Position numbers and translations under genes: made by a program
Shown: in pieces, positions 47,017 to 56,600 of the stretch
Layout of the letters: each line of letters begins with the position of its first letter
Position numbering within the stretch: position 1 is the stretch's first letter
The notes under the pieces: generated by a model
Database searches by the model: none
Seen by the model: only the letters and a program-made list of their open reading frames with translations
Told to the model about the DNA's origin: nothing
DNA from: Microbacterium sp. 1.5R
Lineage (GTDB): Bacteria; Actinomycetota; Actinomycetes; Actinomycetales; Microbacteriaceae
Assembly (NCBI RefSeq): GCF_001889265.1
Contig: NZ_CP018151.1
Coordinates: 1,178,001-1,242,000 of the forward strand
Direction of reading: 5' to 3'
Length of the DNA: 64,000 bases

Positions 47017-48438
47017 TCAGTGCTGGACTCGTGCGATCCAGGCTTCGACCTCGTCCGCCGTGCGCGGGATGTCCGCCGAGAGGTTCACCGGGCCGTCCTC
47101 GGTCATCAGGATGTCGTCCTCGATTCGCACACCGATACCCCGGTACTCCTCGGGAACGGTGAGGTCGTCGATCTGGAAGTAGAGGCCGGGTTCGATCGTG
47201 AAGACCATTCCCGGGGCGAGGATGCCGTCGTAGTACATCTCCCGCCGGGCCTGCGCGCAGTCATGGACGTCGATGCCGAGGTGGTGCGATGTGCCGTGCA
47301 CCATGTAGCGGCGGTGCTGCCCGCCGGTGTCGCCGTCCAGCGCCTCCTGCGCGGTCACGGGGAGCATTCCCCACTCGGCGACGCGCGCGGCGATGACGCG
47401 CATGGCCGCCTCGTGGACCTCGCGGAAGCGCACCCCGATGCGAGCCGCGGCGAACGCGGCATCAGCGGCCTCGCGCACCGTCTCGTACACCCGGCGCTGC
47501 ACCTCGGTGAAGGTTCCGGAGACGGGGAGCGTGCGGGTGATGTCCGCGGTGTACAGGCTGTCCGCTTCGACGCCCGCGTCGACGAGGATGAGGTCTCCCG
47601 GCACAACCGTGCCGTCGTTGCGGGTCCAGTGCAGGTAGCAGGCATGGGGACCTGATGCGGCGATCGTGTCGTAGCCCTCGCCGTTGCCGTCCTCGCGCGC
47701 GCGGCGGTGGAAGACGCCCTCGACGACGCGCTCGCCGCGAGCATGAGCGATCGCGTCGGGAAGCGAACGGATGACGTCCTCGAATCCCTGCGCGGTGATG
47801 TCCACCGCTCGGCGCATCTCGGCGATCTCGTACTCGTCCTTCACGAGCCGCAGCTCCGAGACGAAGCGGGTGAGGTCGTCGTCCTCGTCGAGCACGAGCT
47901 CTCCCTCGGCGGCCGAGAACCTCTCGAGGTGGTCGGTCGCGATGTCGAGGTCTGCCGCGACGCCGGCGAGAGACGGGCGAGGGCCGATCCAGAATTCACC
48001 GACCGTGGCGTCCGCATAGAACTCCGTGGTGGTGCGATCGGCGCGCTCCCGGAAGTACAGCGTCACATCGTGGCCGGACTCGGCCGGCTCGAACACGAGG
48101 ATCGAGTCGGGCTCGGCATCCGAAGCCCATCCCGTGAGGTGTGCGAAGGCCGAATGCGCACGGTACGGGTAGTCGGTGTCGTTGCTGCGCTGCTTGAGCG
48201 AACCGGCAGGGATGACGAGTCGCTTGCCGGGGAAGGCAGCGGACAGGGCGGCGCGACGCACGGCGGCGAACGGCGCCTGCGCTCGCGGCGCGGGGATCGA
48301 CTCGGGGCGCTCCGCCCATCCGGTCGAGATCGTGTCGAGGAATCCGCGGGGGAAGGGCTGCTTCCGATTCGTGGTGGTCGTCTCGGCGGGAGTCTCGGTC
48401 GTGGGCTCTGCGATCGTGTCGCGCTCAGCGGTGCTCAT
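47017..48438 (-). CDS. pepP: Xaa-Pro aminopeptidase (M24B)
   Basis: Metallopeptidase that removes N-terminal residues next to proline. The 473-residue protein has the creatinase-type N-terminal domain (about 50-215) and the pita-bread catalytic domain. Metal ligands: VDAGVEADSLYTADITRT (Asp pair), GTSHHLGIDVHD (His), FTIEPGLYF (Glu) and RIEDDILMT (Glu). It carries a variable N-terminal extension of about 40 residues. ATG 48438 has CAGACT 6 nt upstream with GGAGGG in between, the leaderless arrangement. APH-fold gene follows downstream. Confidence 0.95.
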   Translation of the reverse strand: MSTAERDTIAEPTTETPAETTTTNRKQPFPRGFLDTISTGWAERPESIPAPRAQAPFAAVRRAALSAAFPGKRLVIPAGSLKQRSNDTDYPYRAHSAFAHLTGWASDAEPDSILVFEPAESGHDVTLYFRERADRTTTEFYADATVGEFWIGPRPSLAGVAADLDIATDHLERFSAAEGELVLDEDDDLTRFVSELRLVKDEYEIAEMRRAVDITAQGFEDVIRSLPDAIAHARGERVVEGVFHRRAREDGNGEGYDTIAASGPHACYLHWTRNDGTVVPGDLILVDAGVEADSLYTADITRTLPVSGTFTEVQRRVYETVREAADAAFAAARIGVRFREVHEAAMRVIAARVAEWGMLPVTAQEALDGDTGGQHRRYMVHGTSHHLGIDVHDCAQARREMYYDGILAPGMVFTIEPGLYFQIDDLTVPEEYRGIGVRIEDDILMTEDGPVNLSADIPRTADEVEAWIARVQH

Positions 48439-48475
48439 CCCTCCAGTCTGTCACCTGAGCGACGGCCACGGCATG

Positions 48476-49495
48476 TCAGCCTGCGGGTTCGAGCTGCACC
48501 ACGAGACCGCGGTGGTCGCTTCCCGAGCCGCCGATCACGACGGAACCCGTCGTGGACCAGCTCGGCGACGCCATGACGTGGTCGATCGGGGTGCTCAGCA
48601 GCGCAGGCAGCGAGCTCGGCCATGTGCCGCTGTATCCGTTGCCGGAGCGGCTCGCGCCGTCGCGGCAGTACCCCATGTCGCCGCCGTCGACGCCGAGCCC
48701 CGCCATGTGGTCGATCGTCGCGTTGAAGTCACCCGCGAGGATGAAGTTCCCCTCGGGGCACTGGTCGGCGATCCAGCGCAGGTCGCTCTGCCACTGCGCC
48801 ATGTCCTCCATCCGGGGCGCGACGGCGTGCACCGCGACGATCGTCGGACCCTCGCCATCGACCGGCATCAGCACCGCGCTGGGCACCGAGCCGGTGTTGT
48901 TGGAGCCGTCCTCGGACGACTCGATCACGGAGTACTCGCCGAGGTCGGGGGAGACGAGGACGGTCGTGTGCCAGGACTTGGGGCCGTCGACGACGTCGGG
49001 CTTGAACTGCACATGGTGCACCCACATGGGGTGATCCTGATCGCGCAGCAGCACGGCGATCTGCTCGCCCACCTCTTCGGTGGTCTCGGGCAATGCGACG
49101 ACGTCAGCGCCACGCTCGAGGATCTCCCGCGCGATCTCCTCGGCGGACACCTCGTCGCCGGCCGTGTTCCAGGTGAGCACCCGGATGCTCGAATCGGTGG
49201 CGGCGGGGAGCGTGTCCGCGCCGAACCCGCGCATGAAGCCGATGGCTCCCGTCGCACCGGCGCCGAGCAGGGCGACGATCAGCACGGATGCCGCGAAGCC
49301 GCGCAACGGCTTCGCGAACAGGAGCAGCATCGAAACGGCCGCGACGAGGAGGAATGCCGCCAGGACCACGCCGCGGGCGGCGACGATCTGCGCGAACGGA
49401 TAGGTCTGCTCGAGATGGAAGAACTGCGGCCAGACGACGACGGCCGTCGCGATCGCGAGCAGCACGGTGACGAGGATCCCCAGTAGTCGAAACAT
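48476..49495 (-). CDS. Membrane-anchored endonuclease/exonuclease/phosphatase-family protein
   Basis: A 339-residue protein. Three N-terminal hydrophobic helices (about 3-22, 40-60 and 70-95) anchor an outward-facing or cytosolic EEP domain. Catalytic motifs: VLTWNTAGDEVS, PETTEEV, ILAGDFNATIDHM and GSGSDHRGLVVQL. EEP proteins cleave DNA or phosphoinositide-type phosphoesters; the actual substrate is unknown. ATG 49495 fits TAGGCT 7 nt upstream on the minus strand and starts at the first helix. Divergent from the PHP gene. Confidence 0.85.
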   Translation of the reverse strand: MFRLLGILVTVLLAIATAVVVWPQFFHLEQTYPFAQIVAARGVVLAAFLLVAAVSMLLLFAKPLRGFAASVLIVALLGAGATGAIGFMRGFGADTLPAATDSSIRVLTWNTAGDEVSAEEIAREILERGADVVALPETTEEVGEQIAVLLRDQDHPMWVHHVQFKPDVVDGPKSWHTTVLVSPDLGEYSVIESSEDGSNNTGSVPSAVLMPVDGEGPTIVAVHAVAPRMEDMAQWQSDLRWIADQCPEGNFILAGDFNATIDHMAGLGVDGGDMGYCRDGASRSGNGYSGTWPSSLPALLSTPIDHVMASPSWSTTGSVVIGGSGSDHRGLVVQLEPAG

Positions 49496-49502
49496 CCTCT
49501 TC

Positions 49503-49577
49503 AGCCTAGAAGTCCTCTCTGTGAAGTCCCTAGAGCGACAGGCGTGCGCGGCCGACGTCCACGGTCGTCGGTACGCT
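49503..49577. promoter_or_regulatory. Divergent EEP and PHP gene promoters
   Basis: Minus-strand TAGGCT (49508-49503) is 7 nt from the EEP ATG; plus-strand TACGCT (49572-49577) is 6 nt from the PHP ATG. Both predict transcription beginning at or next to the start codon. Confidence 0.55.
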
Positions 49578-49583
49578 CGGAGC

Positions 49584-50459
49584 ATGGCCACCGCTCGATC
49601 CCGCCGTTTCGCCGGTCCGTCCGACCTGCACATGCACTCGAACCACTCGGACGGAACGGAGTCGCCCGGCGATGTCGTGCGCCAGGCACACCGGTTCGGG
49701 GTGCGCACGATGGCGCTGACCGATCACGATCGCACGACGGGGTGGGACGAGGCGGCAGCGGCGACGGCCGAGCTCGGGATGACGTTCATCCCCGGCATGG
49801 AACTCTCCGCGAAACACGAGTGGCGCAGTGTGCACGTGCTGGGCTACCTCTTCGATCCGCTCGACGAGGCGCTCGGATCCGAGACCGATCGCATCAGAGG
49901 CGACCGGATCGGTCGTGCCGAGCGGATCGTCCGCAGCATCGGTCGTGACTACGACCTCGACTGGGACGATGTCCTCGCCCAGACCACTCTCGACGCGACG
50001 GTCGGCCGTCCGCACATCGCCGATGCCCTTGTGGCCCGCGGAATCGTGCGCGACCGCACCGAGGCGTTCGACGGGATTCTGCACCCCAGAGAGGGTTACT
50101 ACGAGCCCCACTACGCGCCCGACCCGCTCAAGGCAGTGCGTCTGATCACCGAGGCCGGAGGGGTGGCGATCATCGCGCACCCTGCCACGATCGGCCGCGA
50201 CCACATGATGCCGGTGCCGTTCATCGAGCAGCTCATCGCCGCAGGCCTGGGCGGTTTCGAGATCGATCATCGGGAGAACACCGCGGCAGGCCGGAAGACG
50301 CTGCACGCGATCGCCGCGAAGCACGATCTCATCGTCACCGGCTCGAGCGACTATCACGGCACCGGGAAACCCAATCTGCCGGGCGAGAACACCACATCCG
50401 ACGAGATGGTGGAGCGACTGATCGAGCGCGCGACCGGCTCCGCGCCCCGCTACGCGTGA
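49584..50459 (+). CDS. PHP-domain phosphoesterase (RNase AM/nucleoside bisphosphatase type)
   Basis: A 291-residue metal-dependent hydrolase. PHP motifs: DLHMHSNHSDGTESP, MALTDHDRTTGW, IPGMELSAKHEW, VAIIAHPATIG and TGSSDYHGTGK. Relatives hydrolyse 3',5'-nucleotide bisphosphates or RNA 5' ends, in the cytosol. Start ATG 49584 is placed 6 nt after TACGCT. A bidirectional terminator follows. Confidence 0.9.
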   Translation: MATARSRRFAGPSDLHMHSNHSDGTESPGDVVRQAHRFGVRTMALTDHDRTTGWDEAAAATAELGMTFIPGMELSAKHEWRSVHVLGYLFDPLDEALGSETDRIRGDRIGRAERIVRSIGRDYDLDWDDVLAQTTLDATVGRPHIADALVARGIVRDRTEAFDGILHPREGYYEPHYAPDPLKAVRLITEAGGVAIIAHPATIGRDHMMPVPFIEQLIAAGLGGFEIDHRENTAAGRKTLHAIAAKHDLIVTGSSDYHGTGKPNLPGENTTSDEMVERLIERATGSAPRYA

Positions 50460-50470
50460 CGCCGGGACGG

Positions 50471-50510
50471 CAGAGGGGCGGGTGCCGCAGCTGCAGCATC
50501 CGCCCCTCTG
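50471..50510. terminator. Bidirectional terminator between PHP gene and second DEAD-box helicase
   Basis: Fifteen-bp arms (50471-50485 and 50496-50510) with one G-T pair and a 10-nt loop separate two convergent genes. Confidence 0.82.
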
Positions 50511-50532
50511 TGAGTCCCTGAGGTGGAGTCGA

Positions 50533-52056
50533 TCAGGCTCCGACGACCGGAGCCGCTCCCGCGCCGCCCGAACCCCCGCGGCGACGACGGCGACGACGGG
50601 CCGGGGCCGGCTTGCCGTCGTGGTGCTCCTTGCCTGCGCCGTCGTGGGTGCCGGCGCCCTCGGCGCCGCGGTCCGCTGACGGCGAGGACTGAGAGTCTCC
50701 GGGTGATGCGTCGGCAGCGCCCTCGGCGAACGTCGAGCCCACCGGGGTCGAGCCGCCCCGACGACGCCGACGACGGCGGGTGCCGCCCTCATCCGTGCCC
50801 TCGGCCGCGGCATCGGCCGCACGCTCGGGGCGCGGTGCGCGCTCGGTCTTCACCGACTGGGTCTTGGGAGCCGACACGAGACGGCCCTTGGTGCCTGCGG
50901 GGATGTCGAGGTCACTGAACAGGTGCGGGCTCGAGGAGTAGGTCTCGACCGGGTCGGGCTGCCCGAACTCGAGGGCGCGGTTGATCAGCGCCCACTTGTG
51001 CAGGTCCTCCCAGTCGACGAAGGTCACGGCGATGCCGGTCTTGCCCGCACGGCCGGTGCGACCGGCGCGGTGCAGGTACGTCTTGTCCTCGTCGGGGATG
51101 GTGTGGTTGATGACGTGCGTGACATCGTCGACGTCGATGCCGCGGGCGGCGACATCGGTCGCGACGAGGACGTCGCGCTTGCCGGCCTTGAACGCGGCCA
51201 TCGACCGCTCGCGCTGGTCCTGTCCCATGTCGCCGTGCACGCCGCCGACGTTGAAGCCGCGGTCGCTGAGCTCGTCGACGAGGCGCTGCGCGGCGCGCTT
51301 GGTACGGGTGAAGATCACCGTCTTGCCGCGACCCTCCGCCTGGAGGATGCGGGCGATGATCTCGTCCTTGTCGAGCGAGTGGGCGCGGTACACCAGGTGC
51401 TTGATGTTCGCCTGCGTGAGACCCTCGTCGGGGTCGGTCGCGCGGATGTGGATCGGGTTCGTCATGAACCGACGAGCCAGCGCGACGATCGGTCCGGGCA
51501 TGGTCGCGGAGAACAGCTGGGTGTGACGGACGGCCGGGACCTTCTGGAAGATCTTCTCGATGTCCGCGAGGAATCCGAGGTCGAGCATCTTGTCGGCCTC
51601 GTCGAGCACGACCTCGGTCGCGTTGGAGAGGTCGAGCAGACGCTGGCCGGCGAGGTCGATCAGGCGACCGGGCGTGCCGACGACGATCTGGGCGCCCGCC
51701 TTGAGCTGGTCGATCTGGCCCTCGTATGCCTTGCCGCCGTAGATCGCGACGACGCTGGTGGAGCGGTTGCTCGTCAGCAGGTCGATGTCCTCGTACACCT
51801 GCACCGCGAGCTCGCGCGTCGGCACCACGATGAGCGCCTTGACGCCGTGCTCGGGGTCGAGGCCGAGCCGCTGCACCACGGGGATGCCGAAGCCGAAGGT
51901 CTTGCCTGTTCCGGTCTTGGCCTGGCCGATGATGTCCTGGCCCGGAAGGCCGAGGGGGATGGTCTGCTCCTGGATCGGGAATGCGTCGACGATGCCCTTG
52001 GAGGCGAGAGCGTCGATGATGTCCTGATCGATTCCGAGATCAGCGAAGGTTGTCAA
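50533..52056 (-). CDS. DEAD-box RNA helicase (second)
   Basis: A 507-residue RNA helicase. Motifs: FPIQEQTIP (Q), AKTGTGKT (I), VPTRELAVQ, VLDEADKM (II), FSATMPG (III), ATDVAARGID (V) and HRAGRTGRAGKTG (VI). The C-terminal ~100 residues are low-complexity, with two clusters of consecutive arginines. The start is TTG 52056: it fits the conserved TTFADLG opening, no ATG or GTG lies nearby in frame, and no good ribosome site precedes it. Its neighbour, a ferritin-like protein, is divergent. Confidence 0.93.
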   Translation of the reverse strand: MTTFADLGIDQDIIDALASKGIVDAFPIQEQTIPLGLPGQDIIGQAKTGTGKTFGFGIPVVQRLGLDPEHGVKALIVVPTRELAVQVYEDIDLLTSNRSTSVVAIYGGKAYEGQIDQLKAGAQIVVGTPGRLIDLAGQRLLDLSNATEVVLDEADKMLDLGFLADIEKIFQKVPAVRHTQLFSATMPGPIVALARRFMTNPIHIRATDPDEGLTQANIKHLVYRAHSLDKDEIIARILQAEGRGKTVIFTRTKRAAQRLVDELSDRGFNVGGVHGDMGQDQRERSMAAFKAGKRDVLVATDVAARGIDVDDVTHVINHTIPDEDKTYLHRAGRTGRAGKTGIAVTFVDWEDLHKWALINRALEFGQPDPVETYSSSPHLFSDLDIPAGTKGRLVSAPKTQSVKTERAPRPERAADAAAEGTDEGGTRRRRRRRGGSTPVGSTFAEGAADASPGDSQSSPSADRGAEGAGTHDGAGKEHHDGKPAPARRRRRRRGGSGGAGAAPVVGA

Positions 52057-52223
52057 TGTTCAGATGCCTGTCCGGCGACCTGCGAGGATCGCCATGTTCA
52101 CGGATCCACGCCGTCTCTTGTGCCACAGGCGCGGGCCCCGCTCCGACGGCGGGGACAGGGACAGCCTACCCGAGGGGGTGGCGACGCCCGGGAATATCGC
52201 GTCCCCCGGGTAGTGTGAACCCC

Positions 52224-52937
52224 GTGGTGAACTGGTTCTGGAAGCGTAGGACGCCCCGGCGCACGATGACGTTGCGCAGTCGGGGCGATCAAGGAGCGGC
52301 GACGCGGGTCGACTTCGCCGAACTCGCGCCGGAGCTGCCGCGATTCCTGGGACAGGCGGCGTACCTCCAGCTGGGGTACTTCGAGACGCTCACGCGGCTG
52401 ATCAGGGCGACTCCGGAGCTCTCCGAGAAGGAGGCGCTCTCCCGGGCAGCCGGTGCTGCGCTCACCAAGCATCGGGCGATCGTCGAACTCATCGCGGAGC
52501 GTGGAGACGATCCGACGCAGCTCATGCTCCCGTTCCGGGAGAACCTCGACGCCTTCCGGCGCAAGACCATCGGCGCGCGTCCGCGGGAGACTCTCCTCGC
52601 CGTCTACATCACGGCAGGGATGCTCGACGACTTCTACTTCGCACTCGCCTCGAGCTACGGCGACACGGGGGAGAGGGTCGCGGAGATCCTCTCCGAGGAC
52701 GACGCGCGACACGAGATCGTCGCCATCATCCAGGAGACGATCGACGGCGACGGCGAGTGGCGGTCGCTGCTCTCGATGTGGGCGCGCCGGCTCGTGGGGG
52801 ACACGATCCTGGTGTGCCGGTCCGCGCTGCGTCAGCCCGAGCTCGCCGCGATGAGCGAGGACCGCGTCGAATTGGTCTACACCGAGCTGATGGGCGCGCA
52901 CGCACGCCGCATGGATGCGATGGGTCTCGCCTCCTAG
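52224..52937 (+). CDS. Ferritin-like fold protein (MiaE-like family)
   Basis: A 237-residue, mostly helical protein. Helices carry candidate di-iron ligands: GYFETLTRL, ALTKHRAIVELI, DDARHEIVAII and EDRVELVYTELMGAH. This pattern fits the ferritin-like/MiaE_2 group found next to DEAD-box helicase genes in actinobacteria; the reaction is unknown. Of two tandem GTG codons, 52224 is chosen because TAGTGT (52211-52216) lies 7 nt upstream, the leaderless arrangement. Confidence 0.75.
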   Translation: MVNWFWKRRTPRRTMTLRSRGDQGAATRVDFAELAPELPRFLGQAAYLQLGYFETLTRLIRATPELSEKEALSRAAGAALTKHRAIVELIAERGDDPTQLMLPFRENLDAFRRKTIGARPRETLLAVYITAGMLDDFYFALASSYGDTGERVAEILSEDDARHEIVAIIQETIDGDGEWRSLLSMWARRLVGDTILVCRSALRQPELAAMSEDRVELVYTELMGAHARRMDAMGLAS

Positions 52938-52959
52938 CCGACGGACCCGGCCGACGGCA

Positions 52960-53247
52960 TCAGATGCCGAGCGCCGCCTTGGCCGCGGCATCGCTGCGTC
53001 GGCGCGACGCAACGATCGCGACGGTGACGACTGCCGCGATGCCGACGGAGCCCACGACGCTCGCGAGCCATAGCCAGATGCTGTCCTCGCCGACGCCGAG
53101 CCACTGCAGGCCGGTGTAGATGACGGCCGCGAGGGCCGTGGCGACAGCGGGGGTGAGAGCGACCCCGCGCAACTCCCGCCCACCGATCATGTAGTGGGCC
53201 GCGATGCCGAGCGCGCACGCCCCGACGAGAGCGAGGAGGATGTACAT
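52960..53247 (-). CDS. Small three-helix membrane protein (unknown)
   Basis: A 95-residue protein consisting almost entirely of three hydrophobic helices (about 2-22, 30-50 and 57-82) and a short basic-to-acidic tail. I do not recognise a family. It begins 7 nt after the DUF3107 stop on the same strand, so it is probably co-translated. No ribosome site is evident. Confidence 0.6.
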   Translation of the reverse strand: MYILLALVGACALGIAAHYMIGGRELRGVALTPAVATALAAVIYTGLQWLGVGEDSIWLWLASVVGSVGIAAVVTVAIVASRRRSDAAAKAALGI

Positions 53248-53254
53248 CGTGGGG

Positions 53255-53479
53255 TCAGGCGAAGAAGCCGACGCGACGAGACTCCTCGGTGCCGAGCTCG
53301 ATGTACGCGAGGTTCGCGGTCGGAACCAGGTAGGAGTTGCCCTTGACATCGGCGAAGCTCAGGTGAGAAGTGTTCTGCTCGAGAGCCGAGGAGACCTGCG
53401 TGCGGACCTCGTCCGCGCTCGATGCGGTCTCGAAGCTGAGCTCGCGGCCGGTGTTGATGATGCCGATGCGGATTTCCAC
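53255..53479 (-). CDS. DUF3107 protein
   Basis: A 74-residue protein of the actinobacterial DUF3107 family: MEIRIGIINTGRELSFET at the N terminus, then VSSALEQNTSHLSFADVKGNSYLVP and LAYIELGTEESRRVGF. GTG 53479 has AGGAG 6 nt upstream. Function is unknown; the gene lies close to the AdnAB and helicase genes in many actinobacteria. Confidence 0.92.
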   Translation of the reverse strand: MEIRIGIINTGRELSFETASSADEVRTQVSSALEQNTSHLSFADVKGNSYLVPTANLAYIELGTEESRRVGFFA

Positions 53480-53665
53480 GCGTACTCCTGTTTTCCAGTC
53501 GACGATGCTGTGGTCGAGTCGACCTCGGAGGTCGACGACTGAGCCCAACTCTACCGGGCGGCGAGGTGACGGGATCCGCGGATCGGGCCGGTTTCGCCCT
53601 GAGCGCACACCGTCGCGAGACGCCGACGCCCGGCGATGTCGGCGCGCCGCAGTAGCGTGGAGGAC

Positions 53666-56600
53666 ATGACAGAGGATGCCGCGCAGAACGCCGTGATCGG
53701 TGCAGACGCCTCGGCATCCGGCGTCATCATCGGGGCGCCCGGCACGGGCAAGACCCGCACTCTCACCGAGCGCGTCGTCCATCTGCTCGACACAGCGGGG
53801 ATGCGTCCGGAGCAGGTCCTCGTCCTCACTCCCAGCAGGCAGGCGGCGACCGCGCTGCGGGACCGCATCGGGGTCAGGATCGGTCAGGCCACTCCCGGGC
53901 CGCTGGCCAGGTCGCTCGGGTCGTTCGCATTCCAGGTGGTGCGCGGAGCGATGGTTCGCGAAGGGGCGGAGCCACCGGCTCTGCTGACCGGCGCAGACCA
54001 GGACCGCCTGATCGCCGAGCTCCTCGCCGGCGATGCGGAGGACGAGCGCATCGACTGGCCGCAGGCGCTGAGCCCCGCCGTACGCGCCTCCAAGGGGTTC
54101 CGCTCCGAGCTCCGTGCCTTCCTCGCGGAATGCGTCGAACTGGGGGCGCAGCCCGACGAGCTGCGCACGTCCGATGTCCCCGCCTGGTCGTCCGTCGCCG
54201 AGTTCCTCGTCGAATACCGCGCCGTGCTCGACCTGGCACGGGCATCCCACCGCGACGCGGCAGACCTGCTCGCCGAGGCGTGCACGATCCTGCGCACCGC
54301 GGAGCCGAGTGCGCTCGGCCCTCTCGCCGACCTCAGGGTGGTGCTCATCGACGACGCGCAGGAGCTGACGCGCGGTGGCATCGCGGTGGTCGAGGCGCTC
54401 CGTGCGCGAGGCACGGCAGTGCTCGCCTTCGGCGATCCTGACATCTCCTCCGGAGCTTTCCGCGGCGCGAGCCCCGAGTTGTTCGCGCAGCTCGCCACGG
54501 CGCTGGGCGAGGTCCACGTGCTCGATGTCCCTCATCGTCAGGCGCCGGCGCTCACCGCGCTGACCCGCACCGTCACGCAGGCGATCGGCGTGTCGGGTCG
54601 CGTCGACCACAGGCGCGCGCCCGAGCCCGTCGCCGCGCACAGCCCGGGCGCCCCCGGCGACGTGAGCACCTTCATCGCCCCGTCACCGCATGAAGAGCTC
54701 GACCGCATCGCGGGTGTCATGCGCGAATGGCATCTCGTGGATGACGTCCCGTGGGATCGCATCGCGGTCATCGCACACGACACCAGGCAGGTCACGCAGC
54801 TCGACGCAGAGCTCGCCGCGCGGGAGATCCCGACGAGAGCCGCGGGCGTGCAACGTCCTCTCGGCTCCGAGCCGATCGTGCGCGACATCGTCGGCATCGT
54901 GCGCCTGGCCCTCACGCCGGCCGAGGCGCGGACTCCCCAGGACTGGGAGGAGGCGCTCCGCACGCCCTTCGGAGGCATGGATGCGATCGGGCTCCGACGC
55001 CTTCGCGCTCGTCTGCGCCATATCGAGCTCGACCTGGGGGGCTCGACGCCCGCACGGGAACTGCTGCGCCAGGCGCTGGCATCGCCCGACCACTTCACGC
55101 TCATCGACGCCCAGGAATCGCGCCTGGCCGCGCGCTTCGCCGCGACGATCGCAGATGTGGCCGCCGCGGCTGCCGACGGCGAGACGATCCACGATCTCCT
55201 GTGGCGGGTCTGGGACCAGGCCAGAGCGGTCGACGGGCGCAAGCTCCAGATCGCCTGGCGTGAGATGTCGTTGCAGACCAGCGGCGCGGAGACGGCGCGA
55301 GCCCTCGATGCGCTCGTCTCCCTGTTCGGTGCGGCCAAGCGATTCGTCGAGCGCACCCCGAACGAGAAGCCGGAGGTCTTCGTGCGCGACATCCTCGACA
55401 GCGAGGTGCCCGAAGACTCCCTCTCGAGTCCCGACCGGCCGGGCCGTGTGACCCTGCTCACACCGGCGACCGCACTCGGAACGGAGTTCGACGCGGTCGT
55501 GGTGGCCGGAGTGCAGGACGGAATCTGGCCGAATGTGCGGCTGCGCGGCGGGATGCTCCAGTCCTGGCGTCTCGCCGACGCACTGCTCGCATCCCGCACC
55601 GGAACCGCCGAGCACCCGCCCGAGGCACTCGACAGGCGCCGCGCCGCTCTGCACGATGAGCTGCGGCTGTTCGTCCGCGCCATCTCTCGTTCGCGGAGCA
55701 GACTCCTCATCACCGCGGTCGATGACGACGACATGACACCCAGTGCGTTCTTCGGCTTCCTCCCGCCGCCCGACCCGCCCGAGCTGCATGCCTCGGCCGA
55801 GCACCCGCTCACGCTGCGCGGTCTCGTCGCGCGTCATCGTCGGGTACTGACGACCTCGAGCGTCCGTGCCGCCCGAGACCACGCCTCCGCCCAGCTGGCG
55901 GTGCTCGCGCGGGAGGGAGTGCCGGGTGCCGATCCGGACGAGTGGTACGGAGTGACGCCGCCGACGACCGATGCACCGCTGCACGACCTCGCCGTCGACG
56001 CCGCCCGGGTCTCGCCGTCGCGGATGGAGTCCTTCGAGGAGTGCGAGCTGAACTGGGCGGTGTCCGCCCTGGGCGGCGACACCGTGATGCCGCCGTCGGC
56101 CGGAATCGGCACGATCATCCACGAGGCGATGGAGCAGGTGCCCGACGGCGAACTGGACCGTCTGCGTGACGTCCTGGCCGAGCATTGGCCGGAGCTCGAT
56201 TTCGAGACGGCCTGGATAGGTCGCAAGGAGAGGCGCCGCGCCGATCTGTACATCGATCGACTGCACAGCTACCTGTCGGACGTGTCGGACGAAGGCGGTC
56301 GAGTGATCGCCGGCGAGGTGGAGTTCCGGTTCGCGGTCGAGGTGCCCGAGCAGGAGGGCATCGCGCCGGGCGTGCGTGTGGCGAGCGTCGACGGCGACCC
56401 CCATCCGCACCATGCGATCGTGCACGGCTTCATCGACCGGGTCGAGGCGTACACGGCGGGTGGTGGAGAGCATGCGAAGGCGCGGGGACAGAAGTGGACG
56501 CGCATGGCCGATGCGCAGAGCGGGGAGCGCGTCGTGGTCGTGGACTTGAAGACCGGCAAGTACGAGCCGGAGAGCGAGCAGAAGGTGGCGGACCACGCCC

